64,000 nt of DNA, taken from NCBI RefSeq assembly GCF_004025535.1, contig NZ_QJRG01000044.1:310001-374000 (forward strand). Reading direction: 5' to 3'. Every line of letters begins with the position of its first letter. Positions within the stretch are counted from its first letter, which is position 1. Both the position numbers and the translations under genes were made by a program. This document shows, piece by piece, positions 43,850 through 52,880 of this stretch. Under the pieces are notes generated by a model that worked only from the letters and a program-made list of their open reading frames with translations, was not told the origin of the DNA and did no database searches. The stretch is from Pseudomonas alkylphenolica. Lineage in GTDB: Bacteria > Pseudomonadota > Gammaproteobacteria > Pseudomonadales > Pseudomonadaceae.

Positions 43850-46273
43850 TCAGTTGAACAGCACCTTGGCAACGTCACTGAAGCGTTTGGCAAAGTGCAC
43901 GGTCAAGCCTTCCTTGAGGTAATCGGGCAGCTCTGCGAAGTCGCCACGGTTGGCCTCTGGCAGGATCAACTCGAAGATTTTCTGGCGCCGCGCAGCAATC
44001 ACTTTTTCTCGTACCCCGCCAATGGGCAGCACCTGCCCAGTCAAGGTCAGTTCACCGGTCATGGCCACACCCTTTTTCGGCGCCTGGTCGCGGGCCAGGG
44101 ACAACAGGGCGCTGGCCATGGTGACACCGGCGCTAGGCCCGTCTTTGGGGGTGGCGCCTTCGGGCACGTGCAGGTGGATGAAGGCTTCGTTGAAATAGGC
44201 CGGTTCGCCGCCGTACTTTTTGAGGTTGGCGCTGACATAGCTGTAAGCAATTTCGGCCGACTCTTTCATCACCTCACCCAACTGGCCGGTAAGCTTGAAG
44301 CCGCGGTTAAGGGTATGGATACGGGTTGCTTCGATGGGCAGGGTGGCGCCGCCCATACTGGTCCAGGCAAGGCCGGTGATGACGCCTTTGCCCGACAGCA
44401 CCTGTTCGCTACGGAACACCGGCATGCCCAGCGACGATTCGAGGTCTTTGGGGGTGATCTTGATCGTCGCGTCCGGGTTTTCCAGCAGTTGCATCACCGC
44501 CTTGCGCACCAGTTTGCCCAGCTGTTTTTCCAGCTGACGCACACCGGCCTCGCGGGCATAGCCCTCGATCACGGTTCGCAGCGCGCCATCGGTGATGCTC
44601 AGGCTGGTCTTGGCCACGCCGGCCTTTTCCAGTTGCTTGGGCCAAAGGTGACGCTTGGCAATGGCCAGCTTCTCTTCGGTGATGTAGCCCGACAGGCGAA
44701 TCACTTCCATGCGGTCGAGCAACGGTCCGGGGATCGAGTCCAGGGTGTTGGCGGTACACACGAACAGCACCTTGGACAGGTCCAGGCGCAGGTCCAGGTA
44801 ATGATCGAGGAAGTCGATGTTCTGCTCGGGGTCGAGGGTCTCGAGTAATGCCGAGGCCGGGTCGCCCTGGTAGCTCTGGCCCATCTTGTCGATCTCATCG
44901 AGCATGATCACCGGGTTCATCACCTCCACATCCTTGAGCGCCTGCACCAGTTTGCCGGGCTGGGCGCCGATGTAGGTGCGGCGGTGGCCTTTGATTTCTG
45001 CCTCGTCGCGCATGCCGCCGACGCTGAAGCGATAGAACGGCCGGCCCAGGGATTCGGCGATGGATTTGCCGATGCTGGTTTTGCCGACACCAGGCGGCCC
45101 GACCAACAGAACGATGGAACCACTGATTTCACCTTTCCAGGCACCGATGGCGAGAAATTCGAGGATCCGGTCCTTGATGTCGTCGAGCCCGGCATGGTGT
45201 TGGTCGAGGACCTTGCGGGCGTGCTTGAGGTTGAGTTTGTCCTTGCCGTAGACACCCCACGGCAGTGCGGTGGCCCAGTCCAGGTAATTGCGGGTGACGG
45301 CGTATTCGGGCGAGCCGGTTTCAAGGATCGCCAGCTTGCCCATTTCGTCATCGATGCGCTTTTGCGCAGGGGCAGGCAGGGTCTTGCCCTGCAGGCGCTG
45401 TTCGAACTGTTCCAGGTCGGCGCTGCGGTCGTCTTTGGTGAGGCCCAGTTCCTGCTGGATGACCTTGAGCTGTTCCTTGAGGAAAAACTCGCGCTGGTGT
45501 TCGCCGATCTGCCGGTTCACTTCGGCGGAAATCTCGTTTTGCAGGTGCGCGACCTCGACTTCCTTGCGCAGCATCGGCAGGACTTTCTCCATGCGCTTGA
45601 GCATGGGCACGCAGTCGAGAACTTCCTGCAGCTGATTGCCGGTGGCGGAGGTCAGCGCAGCGGCAAAGTCGGTCAGTGGCGAAGGGTCGTTGGGGCTGAA
45701 GCGGTTGAGGTAGTTTTTCAGTTCTTCGCTGTACAGCGGATTGAGCGGCAGCAACTCTTTGATCGCATTGATCAGGGCCATGCCGTAAGCCTTGACCTCG
45801 TCGGTGGGTTCGCTCGGCTGGTGGGGGTATTCAACCTCGACCAGGTAGGGCGGACGATGGTGTTTGAGCCAGGTACGGATGCGCACCCGGGTCAGCCCCT
45901 GGGCGACGAATTGCAGTTTGCCGTTTTCGCGGCTGGCATGGTGAACCTTGACCAGGGTGCCGTAAAGCGGCAGGGCCGAGGTGTCGAAATGGCGGTGGTC
46001 TTCTGGCGGGGTGTCCATGAAGAACAGGGCCAGGGCGTGGTGCGGGGTCTTGGCGACCAGATCGAGGGTTTCCGCCCAGGGTTCTTCGTTGACGATCACC
46101 GGCAGGACTTGCGCCGGGAAGAACGGGCGGTTGTGAATCGGGATTACATAGACTTTGTCCGGCAGTTGCTGGCCGGGCAGGGCGAGGTGATGGCCGGTGT
46201 GTCGGGAGGCTTCAGGGTGCTCGACTTCGGCGTGGTCCTCGGGATGTTCGGGTAGATCCTGCTGATCGCTCAT
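43850..46273 (-). CDS. lon: ATP-dependent protease Lon, second-copy type (AsrA-like)
   Basis: 807 residues. An acidic, His-rich N-terminal tail (about 1-35) precedes the Lon substrate-binding domain (VYVIPIHNRPFFPAQVLPVIV from 41). The AAA module has Walker A GPPGVGKTS (392-400) and Walker B VIMLDEIDKM. The protease domain has the Ser714-Lys757 dyad (KDGPSAGVTMA, GVREKVIAA). Pseudomonads often carry two Lon proteases; the position next to gcd and the tail fit the copy called AsrA in P. aeruginosa (heat and antibiotic stress) rather than the clpX-linked one. This is inferred from context. Confidence 0.93.
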   Translation of the reverse strand: MSDQQDLPEHPEDHAEVEHPEASRHTGHHLALPGQQLPDKVYVIPIHNRPFFPAQVLPVIVNEEPWAETLDLVAKTPHHALALFFMDTPPEDHRHFDTSALPLYGTLVKVHHASRENGKLQFVAQGLTRVRIRTWLKHHRPPYLVEVEYPHQPSEPTDEVKAYGMALINAIKELLPLNPLYSEELKNYLNRFSPNDPSPLTDFAAALTSATGNQLQEVLDCVPMLKRMEKVLPMLRKEVEVAHLQNEISAEVNRQIGEHQREFFLKEQLKVIQQELGLTKDDRSADLEQFEQRLQGKTLPAPAQKRIDDEMGKLAILETGSPEYAVTRNYLDWATALPWGVYGKDKLNLKHARKVLDQHHAGLDDIKDRILEFLAIGAWKGEISGSIVLLVGPPGVGKTSIGKSIAESLGRPFYRFSVGGMRDEAEIKGHRRTYIGAQPGKLVQALKDVEVMNPVIMLDEIDKMGQSYQGDPASALLETLDPEQNIDFLDHYLDLRLDLSKVLFVCTANTLDSIPGPLLDRMEVIRLSGYITEEKLAIAKRHLWPKQLEKAGVAKTSLSITDGALRTVIEGYAREAGVRQLEKQLGKLVRKAVMQLLENPDATIKITPKDLESSLGMPVFRSEQVLSGKGVITGLAWTSMGGATLPIEATRIHTLNRGFKLTGQLGEVMKESAEIAYSYVSANLKKYGGEPAYFNEAFIHLHVPEGATPKDGPSAGVTMASALLSLARDQAPKKGVAMTGELTLTGQVLPIGGVREKVIAARRQKIFELILPEANRGDFAELPDYLKEGLTVHFAKRFSDVAKVLFN

Positions 46274-46321
46274 GGGGCACCTGCGTAAATGGCTATGGTG
46301 CTTAGATGGGGACTTAAGCTT

Positions 46322-46378
46322 CAGGCTTCAAGCTACAAGCCGCAAGTGGGGATTGCGGGGCTTGCAGCCTGTAGCCTG
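46322..46378. repeat. Long imperfect hairpin between gcd and lon
   Basis: Outer arms CAGGCT (46322-46327) and AGCCTG (46373-46378) enclose CAAGCCGCAA (46336-46345) and TTGCGGGGCTTG (46353-46364), which pair with a 2-base bulge. The GCTTCAAGCTACAAG wording is like dispersed palindromic repeats in pseudomonads. It follows the gcd stop and may end gcd transcription. Confidence 0.5.
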
Positions 46379-46395
46379 TAACGTGGCGCTAAGGC

Positions 46396-48804
46396 CTATT
46401 CCGCCAGCTTATAAGCGATGACATAGTCACCCATCTTGGTGCCCAGCGATCCGTGACCGCCGGCAGTCACCAGCACGTACTGCTTGCCGTCCTTGCCCGT
46501 GTAGGTCATCGGCGTGGCCTGGCCACCGGCCGGCAGGCGCGCTTTCCACAGCTCCTTGCCGGTGTTGGTGTTGTAGGCCCGCAGGTACTGATCCAGGGTG
46601 CCGCTGAGGAAGCCCAGGCCGCCAGCGGTGACGATGGAGCCGCCCATGCTCGGTACGCCAATCGGCAGGCCGATCGGGATCGGTGAGCTGTCACGGCTGG
46701 TACCGTTCTTGTGCTTCCACACCACCTGGTTGGTGGTCAGGTCGATACCGGCGACATAGCCCCAGGCTGGCGCCTGGCACGGTACGCCAAGCGGCGACAT
46801 GAACGGGTGCATGATGACTGCATACGGTGCGCCGGTATTCGGCTGTACGCCGCTGGTCTCGCTCTCGCGCTTGCTGCCGGCAGCCACTTGCTCACGCGGT
46901 ACCATCTTCGAGACGAAAGCCATGTAGTTTGGCGAGGTGAACAGCAGTTGACGCACCGGGTCGACCGAGACGCTGCCCCAGTTGAACACGCCAACGTTGC
47001 CGGGGTAGACCAGGCTGCCCTGCGTCGACGGCGGGGTGTACTGGCCTTCGTAGCGCAGCTCGCGGAACTGGATGCGGCAAAGCATCTGGTCGAACGGGCT
47101 GGCACCCCACATGGCTTGTTCGGTCAGGTCCGGGCCAAGCAGGTTGAGGTCCGAACGGGCCTGGGTCGGCGCAGTGTGATCGCCTTCTACAGCGCCTTGC
47201 GGCGCCGGAATTTCGCGAATCGGTACGATTGGCGTGCCGTCACGACGGTCCAGAACATACAGGCTGCCCTGTTTGGTCGGGGCGATCAGTGCAGGTTTGA
47301 CGCCGTCGGCGGTCTTCAGGTCAAGCAGGGTAGGTTGGCTGCCGACGTCCATGTCCCACAGGTCGTGGTGGGTGAACTGGTAGTTCCAGCGGACTTTACC
47401 GTTGGCCAGGTCCAGCGCGACGATGCCGGCGCTGAACTTTTCCGCGCCCGGGGTACGGTCGGCGCCCCATTGGTCAGGGGTCTGATTACCGAGCGGCAGG
47501 AACACCATGCCGAGTTTTTCGTCGACACTGGCCAGCGACCACATGTTCGCCGAGTTACGGCTGTAGGTCTTGCCGGGTGCCAGCGGTGCGGTGTCGTCCG
47601 GGTTGTTGCTGTCCCAGTTCCACACCAGTCGGCCATCATGCACATCGTAGGCGCGGATGACGCCCGACGGCTCGTTGGTCGATTCGTTGTCGGTGACATG
47701 GCCGCCAATGATCACCAGTTCACGGGTGATGGCTGCCGGCGAGGTGGAGTAGTAGCCACCTGCGGTGAACGGGCCAATACCGGTGGTCAGGTCGATCACA
47801 CCCTGGTTGCCGAAGCCTTCGCAGACCTTGCCGGTGTCGGCGTTCAGGGCGATCAGGCGTGCATCGGCGGTGGGCAGGTACAGGCGGCGCGGGCAAGACA
47901 GGGCTACGGCTTTGCCTGCGTCGGAGATCTTCGGCGCCGGGCTGCCATCAACGTTGACGTAGCTGTTCTCGTCGTAATACGAGACACCGCGGCAGGTCAT
48001 GTGGGCAAAGCCTTTGAAGCCGACCGGGCTCTTGATCTGCGGGTCGAAACGCCAGATTTCAGCGCCGGTGTCCGGATCCAGGGCCAGCACTTTGCTGTGG
48101 GCGGTGCAGGCATAGAGCATGCCGTTGACCTTGAGCGGGGTGTTCTGGTTGGTCAGCTCCACCGGGTCGTTTTCGGTCGGCAGGTCACCGGTGCGAATAC
48201 GCCAGGCTTCTTGTAGCTTGTGCACGTTGTCCGGGGTGATCTGGCGCAGCGGCGAATAGCGGTCACCAAACTCGGTGCGGCCATACGCCTGCCATTCGCC
48301 ATCGGGCATTTGCGGGGCGGTGCTGGTCAGGCCGGTGCTGTCGCGACCGAGCTTGCCCTTGATTTCACCGGGATGGGTGAACTGGCTGGCAACGGCGGTG
48401 GCACCGGAGAGCACTACGGCCAGGCTGAGTAGAGCCGGGTTGATCTTGGTGGGGTTACCCTTAAGCGGACGACGCGCCCATGGCAGCAGCAACACCACGC
48501 CCAAGGCGAACCACAGGGCCAGGCGTGGCACCAGTTGCCACCAGTCCAGGCCGACTTCCCATAGAGCCCACAGGGTGCTGCCCAGCAGGACCAGGCCGTA
48601 CAGGCCCAGGGCAGTGCGCTGCAGTGCCAGCAAGAGAATGCCCGACAGGGCAAAGCCAATACCGGCGATCAGGTAGTACAGCGACCCGCCAAGCTGGCTC
48701 AGCTTGATGCCGCCCGCGAACAGGGCCAGGCCCATCAGTAGCAGCAGCACGCCCAGCAGGCGTGGCAGCCAGCGGGTTCTACTCAAGGCACCATCAGTGC
48801 TCAT
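46396..48804 (-). CDS. gcd: Membrane-bound PQQ-dependent glucose dehydrogenase
   Basis: 802 residues. It oxidises glucose to gluconate in the periplasm and passes electrons to ubiquinone. About five N-terminal membrane helices (residues 10-140) precede an eight-bladed propeller with PQQ contacts (EFGDRYSPLRQITPDNVHKLQEAW, SCPRRLYLPTADARLIAL, GVFNWGSVSVDPVRQLLFTSPN). GGAG precedes the ATG. No pqq genes are in the window. The neighbouring oprB porin, 30 bases upstream of its start, suggests joint transcription for sugar uptake and oxidation. Confidence 0.96.
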   Translation of the reverse strand: MSTDGALSRTRWLPRLLGVLLLLMGLALFAGGIKLSQLGGSLYYLIAGIGFALSGILLLALQRTALGLYGLVLLGSTLWALWEVGLDWWQLVPRLALWFALGVVLLLPWARRPLKGNPTKINPALLSLAVVLSGATAVASQFTHPGEIKGKLGRDSTGLTSTAPQMPDGEWQAYGRTEFGDRYSPLRQITPDNVHKLQEAWRIRTGDLPTENDPVELTNQNTPLKVNGMLYACTAHSKVLALDPDTGAEIWRFDPQIKSPVGFKGFAHMTCRGVSYYDENSYVNVDGSPAPKISDAGKAVALSCPRRLYLPTADARLIALNADTGKVCEGFGNQGVIDLTTGIGPFTAGGYYSTSPAAITRELVIIGGHVTDNESTNEPSGVIRAYDVHDGRLVWNWDSNNPDDTAPLAPGKTYSRNSANMWSLASVDEKLGMVFLPLGNQTPDQWGADRTPGAEKFSAGIVALDLANGKVRWNYQFTHHDLWDMDVGSQPTLLDLKTADGVKPALIAPTKQGSLYVLDRRDGTPIVPIREIPAPQGAVEGDHTAPTQARSDLNLLGPDLTEQAMWGASPFDQMLCRIQFRELRYEGQYTPPSTQGSLVYPGNVGVFNWGSVSVDPVRQLLFTSPNYMAFVSKMVPREQVAAGSKRESETSGVQPNTGAPYAVIMHPFMSPLGVPCQAPAWGYVAGIDLTTNQVVWKHKNGTSRDSSPIPIGLPIGVPSMGGSIVTAGGLGFLSGTLDQYLRAYNTNTGKELWKARLPAGGQATPMTYTGKDGKQYVLVTAGGHGSLGTKMGDYVIAYKLAE

Positions 48805-48834
48805 CGTGTGTTCTCCGTTAGGTCAAAAGGTTGA

Positions 48835-50193
48835 TTAAAAACTGCTTTGAATCTTGAGCCCGCCGATCAATGCGTCGTCGACCTGGTGCACCCCACCGGG
48901 GTGGCGGATGTACTGCAGGTTCGGGCGCACCGTCAGCCAGTCGGCCAGGTGTATGCCGTAATACAGCTCGGCGCTGTACTCGGTGTCCTGGATCGGACGG
49001 AACAGGGGATCGTTGTAGTCGCTGACGCCGTTGGCTTCATTGAGTGCCTTGGCGTTCTTGCGGTAGGCAGGGTTGACGTGCACGCGGGCCAGGGCGAAGC
49101 CGATATCGTCCTTGGCGCGGGCGTCGAAAGGCCCCTTGTACACCACACCTGCCTGAACATAGTTGTCGATGGCATTGGTCTTCTTGTCGTGCAGGGTGGC
49201 GTTGGCGAATACGCTCAGGCCACGGGAGTGGTCGGAAGCTATCGACGTCACCTGCTGCTGGGCGCCGAGCCAGAAGCCGTGTTTGCTCGAACTGCTGCGA
49301 TATGCCTGGCCACTCAGCGCTGCCGGTTGGTCGTTGCTGTCTTTATAGACATCAGTTGCCTTGGCATTACTGTAGTAGTAACCGGCGCGATATTCCCCTT
49401 TCAGGCCATCAAGTGTCGGCGTCCACACCAGTTCGATCGGCATTACTGCACCCTGGGTGCCACTGCCGCTGAGCTTGAAGCCGTTGCCTCGGTCGAGGTT
49501 CGAGGGGTTTTGCTCGTAGGCACCGATCTGCGCGTAGAGCTCGGGAGAGAGGTTGTATTTGACCCGCAGCGCCCACTGGCTGACCGGCCAGTTGTACCAG
49601 ATGTCACCGGCCCAGTTGCCGACCTGCGAGCCGCAGAAGGCGAGGTTCTGGAAGTCGCAGGGGAAGCTGTTGAAGTCTTCGCCCTGGCCGAAGCGGCCAA
49701 ACTTCACATCCAGTGCACCATCGAAGTATTTCTGCTTGATCCACATTTGGGTCAGGCGCCAGGTCTGGCCGCGCCCCCAGACTTCCTGGGCCGAAGTGAA
49801 CCCACCCACGCGCGGGTCGTTGATACGGTCGTTGCTGATGTTGTCGCCATGGCGCTGGGTGACGGTCAACTGGAACTCGGTGTCATGCCAACCGAGGATT
49901 TTCTGCAGGTCCAGGTGTGTACCGAGGGCGAACTGGCCACTGTAGCGCGCGGTTTGGTTGTCGTCGTAGCCGCCGTGCAGGTTGGCGCCCATTTCGCCGG
50001 TGTAGCCGAGAGTGAAGTCGTAGCCGCGTTCAGCCAGCTCCGTGCGGGTGCCGCCCCAATCGCCGAGCATCCATGGCGAGTCGCTGGCGAACATCGCATC
50101 AGCCTGGGTACAGGGGGCAAGGCTGGCGATGGCCAGACCCGAAAGCAGTGTCCGGGTGGCGGGAGAAAGGCGGAAACGATGAATCTGAGGCAT
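48835..50193 (-). CDS. oprB: Carbohydrate-selective porin OprB
   Basis: 452 residues. A signal peptide ends near TQA-DAMF. The OprB family start SPWMLGDWGGTRTELAERGYDFTLGYTGE is clear, as are GRFGQGEDFNSFPCDFQNLAFCGSQVG and a C-terminal LTVRPNLQYIRHPGGVHQVDDALIGGLKIQSSF. These porins pass glucose and other sugars across the outer membrane. The gene lies directly upstream of gcd on the same strand. Confidence 0.95.
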   Translation of the reverse strand: MPQIHRFRLSPATRTLLSGLAIASLAPCTQADAMFASDSPWMLGDWGGTRTELAERGYDFTLGYTGEMGANLHGGYDDNQTARYSGQFALGTHLDLQKILGWHDTEFQLTVTQRHGDNISNDRINDPRVGGFTSAQEVWGRGQTWRLTQMWIKQKYFDGALDVKFGRFGQGEDFNSFPCDFQNLAFCGSQVGNWAGDIWYNWPVSQWALRVKYNLSPELYAQIGAYEQNPSNLDRGNGFKLSGSGTQGAVMPIELVWTPTLDGLKGEYRAGYYYSNAKATDVYKDSNDQPAALSGQAYRSSSSKHGFWLGAQQQVTSIASDHSRGLSVFANATLHDKKTNAIDNYVQAGVVYKGPFDARAKDDIGFALARVHVNPAYRKNAKALNEANGVSDYNDPLFRPIQDTEYSAELYYGIHLADWLTVRPNLQYIRHPGGVHQVDDALIGGLKIQSSF

Positions 50194-50381
50194 GAGATAG
50201 CGCTATCTTTTGATTGTTGAGTAAACGGCAAGGGCGCCGGGTCCTGAGGATCTTCGGCGATAAGGCGGTCAGGGGATTTGACTGAAGCGGTTCAGCTTGC
50301 GGCGGAGAGGATATAGCTGAATTTGTAAGAAAAAAAGTCAATTCAACAAGAGGGATCGTTGCCGGATTGGTAACAGTCCAG

Positions 50382-50399
50382 GTGGGAGCGTGCTCCCAC
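50382..50399. repeat. REP-like palindrome after the TonB receptor gene
   Basis: Perfect 8-bp arms GTGGGAGC (50382-50389) and GCTCCCAC (50392-50399) around GT. It starts 13 bases after the receptor stop on the minus strand. The GTGGGAGC core matches the common Pseudomonas REP type; it may act as the receptor gene's terminator. Confidence 0.6.
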
Positions 50400-50412
50400 A
50401 CAGACAGTTGGC

Positions 50413-52455
50413 TTAGAAGGATGTACGCAGACCTACCTCGATACTGCGCCCCGGCGCCGGTGCGATGTCACGCAAAATGGAGCTGGCATAGCGCACCGTC
50501 TGGTCCGTGAGGTTCTCACCGCGCACAAACGCCAACCACTCACTCTGACCGATATCGAACCGGTAACCGACGCTGGCACCGAGGGTGGTGTAGCCATCGG
50601 TGCTGGTTTCATTGTCCGGTTTGCGATGCTGGGCGCTGGCATGCTGAACATCGACACGCGCCTGCCAACGTTCCAGTTCCCACAGCAGGCCACTGTTCAA
50701 TCGCAGGGGCGCGATACGGGGCAAGTCCTCACCGCTGTCCAGATTTTTGGCCCGCGTGTAGTCGCCCGACAACTCCAGGGCGAAACTCCCCAGCCGGTTT
50801 TGCGTCAACTGCCAGCGGTCCTGGGCTTCAATACCGTAGAAGCGCGCACGCACCCCCTTGTACAGGTACTCGGGCATGTCACCGCCGTGGTCATGGTCGT
50901 GGTCCTCGTCACCGTGATCATGCTCGTGCCCTTCACGCATTTCGCCACTGGCCAGCAGGCCGATGTAGTTGCGGAAATGGCTGTAGAACACGCCGACACT
51001 GCCTTTGTGCACGCCGTTGTCGAAGCGCAGTGCCAGGTCGCTGGAAATGGCTTTTTCCTTACCCAGGTCCGGATCGCCGACTTCATAAGTGCCGGTGGCG
51101 ACGTGGGCACCATTGGCATACAACTCGTAGAAGGTCGGGGCTCGCTCGGTGTAACCCAAGGTTGCCGCCAGCGACCAGACTGGCGTCAGCTCGTACACCG
51201 CGCCGGACGACAGGCTGGCAGCGGTGAAGCTGCTGGTGCTGTCAGCGTGGGCAAAGCGCTCACTGCCCAGGCTGTCGGGGTCGACCCGGGTATGTTCCAG
51301 GCGTCCGCCCAGGCTCAGGTTCAGGCGTTCAGTGGCTTGCCACTGTTCGAGCATGAACAGCGCCAGGCTGTCGGTATCGGTCTGCGGGACGAATGCCTCT
51401 TCGCCTAATGCCGAGAACTCGCTGCGGGTTACTTGCGCGCCAACCATACCCTCGACGGGCCCGAAAGGTTGATGCCGGGCTTCTACCCGTGCCTCGTAGC
51501 CCTTGTTCTTGAACGTGGTGTGTACCTCGCCGCCCTCGAGCTCACGGTGCTGGTAATCGGTGTAGCCGACGTCGAATTTCAGCGCACTGAACGGGCCGTC
51601 CAGATCGCGCAGTTCCGAGGCGAAGCCATAGTGATCCTGTTGCATGTCCAGGCGCACACCGGGCTCTGCGACCGAACCGTAGTTGGCGTCGTAACGGCTA
51701 TAGGACAGCCCCGCGTAGCCGTGGTCCCAGTGATAGGCACCGCCCAGTGCGCCACCGTCCTGGCGGCCGTCGCTGTTCTCCAGGCGGTGGCGCGAGCCCG
51801 GTTCGTCAGCGTTACGCACGTTGCCACTGCGGGCGTAACCGGGAATGCGCAGGTCGTTGAACTGGCGGCTGTTGGCATCCAGGTGCAAGGCAAAGCGACC
51901 ATCACCCGCCTCGAGTTTGCCCGCACTGCTGCGGGTGGTGTCGGCGCCTCCGTAACGCAGTTCGCCAGCGCCGTGGATACCGTCGATGGGGGCAGTCGGG
52001 ATGCGGTTGTCAAAGCTGTTGACCACGCCGCCGACGGCATTACCACCGTAGAGCAGGGCGGCCGGGCCGCGGACGATCTCGATGCGCTCCACGGTCGCCG
52101 GGTCCAAAGGCACTGCGTGGTCGTAAGACAGGGACGAGGCATCCAGGGCGCCGACGCCATTGCGCAGAATGCGGATGCGATCGCCATCCAGGCCCCGGAT
52201 CACCGGGCGGCTGGCGCCGGGACCGAACCAGGTTGAGGCAACGCCTGGCTGGTTGTTCAGGGTTTGCCCGAGGCTGCCTTTTTGTTGCAGGGCAAGGGTA
52301 TCGCCTGCAAGTACGGTCGTCGGTGCGGCCAGTTGGCTGTTGCCGAGCGGGTTGGCGGTGATGACCTGAGGTTCAAGCTCCACCGCCTGGCCTAGCGGTG
52401 AAGTGAAATACAGTGCGGCGGCGAGCGGCGAAAGTCGAAGGGGGAAGTGACGCAT
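50413..52455 (-). CDS. znuD: TonB-dependent outer-membrane receptor, ZnuD-like (zinc)
   Basis: 680 residues. A signal peptide ends near GQA-VELEP; a plug domain (LQQKGSLGQTLNNQPGVAS, RGLDGDRIRILRNG, ERIEIVRGPAALLYGGNAVGGVVN) precedes a 22-strand barrel ending IEVGLRTSF. A loop near residues 530-550 is extremely rich in His and Asp (GHEHDHGDEDHDHDHGGD), the hallmark of ZnuD zinc receptors. A Zur-like box lies upstream. P. aeruginosa PA0781, near its second lon gene, is the remembered orthologue. The ATG at 52455 is used; a TTG two codons upstream (52461) has better spacing to AAGGA and is a real alternative. Confidence 0.85.
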   Translation of the reverse strand: MRHFPLRLSPLAAALYFTSPLGQAVELEPQVITANPLGNSQLAAPTTVLAGDTLALQQKGSLGQTLNNQPGVASTWFGPGASRPVIRGLDGDRIRILRNGVGALDASSLSYDHAVPLDPATVERIEIVRGPAALLYGGNAVGGVVNSFDNRIPTAPIDGIHGAGELRYGGADTTRSSAGKLEAGDGRFALHLDANSRQFNDLRIPGYARSGNVRNADEPGSRHRLENSDGRQDGGALGGAYHWDHGYAGLSYSRYDANYGSVAEPGVRLDMQQDHYGFASELRDLDGPFSALKFDVGYTDYQHRELEGGEVHTTFKNKGYEARVEARHQPFGPVEGMVGAQVTRSEFSALGEEAFVPQTDTDSLALFMLEQWQATERLNLSLGGRLEHTRVDPDSLGSERFAHADSTSSFTAASLSSGAVYELTPVWSLAATLGYTERAPTFYELYANGAHVATGTYEVGDPDLGKEKAISSDLALRFDNGVHKGSVGVFYSHFRNYIGLLASGEMREGHEHDHGDEDHDHDHGGDMPEYLYKGVRARFYGIEAQDRWQLTQNRLGSFALELSGDYTRAKNLDSGEDLPRIAPLRLNSGLLWELERWQARVDVQHASAQHRKPDNETSTDGYTTLGASVGYRFDIGQSEWLAFVRGENLTDQTVRYASSILRDIAPAPGRSIEVGLRTSF

Positions 52456-52486
52456 GGGCAACGAGGGTCCTTGGCAGTGTCATAGT

Positions 52487-52505
52487 ATTGATACAATATA
52501 ACATT
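52487..52505. promoter_or_regulatory. Candidate Zur box upstream of znuD-like gene
   Basis: On the minus strand the site reads AATGTTATA-T-TGTATCAAT. The left half is a perfect match to the gammaproteobacterial Zur consensus (AATGTTATA-n-TATAACATT) and the right half matches six of nine bases. It lies about 32 bases before the ATG. Zinc repression is expected. Confidence 0.65.
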
Positions 52506-52654
52506 GCTAATTCGATTTAAACGCCCTTGCGCTGACCAGAGCCTTTGCGCGCACTAGACTGTCAGCTGAAAGCGCCTTGAAAGTTGAAATGTCTGAAGAC
52601 TTGCAACCCGACCCTGGGCTAAGGTGCGCACCTTTGATTCGCTGGAGCACAGGC

Positions 52655-52876
52655 ATGACCACCGCCAACCCCAATCCGCTGCATGGCGTGACCCTGGAGC
52701 AGATCCTCACCGCCCTGGTAGCGCACTACCAATGGGAAGGGCTGGCCGAGCGTATCGACATCCGCTGTTTCAAAGCTGACCCCAGTATCAAGTCCAGCCT
52801 GACCTTTTTGCGCCGCACGCCCTGGGCACGGGAGAAGGTCGAGCGTTTGTACCTGAAGCTACAGCGCGGTCGTTAA
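52655..52876 (+). CDS. VF530 family small DNA-binding protein (DUF2132)
   Basis: 73 residues starting [18 protein letters not shown]. It matches the VF530 family: [61 protein letters not shown] is nearly the whole protein. Structural work on a Vibrio member suggested DNA binding; the cellular role is unknown. GGAG lies seven bases before the ATG at 52655. The next gene begins four bases after its stop. Confidence 0.9.
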   Translation: MTTANPNPLHGVTLEQILTALVAHYQWEGLAERIDIRCFKADPSIKSSLTFLRRTPWAREKVERLYLKLQRGR

Positions 52877-52880
52877 GCCC

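Noticed and set aside
52456..52461. TTG 52461 as the sure start of the TonB receptor
   Set aside because: Spacing to AAGGA is better than for ATG 52455, but TTG is a rare start and adds only two residues; left as an alternative.
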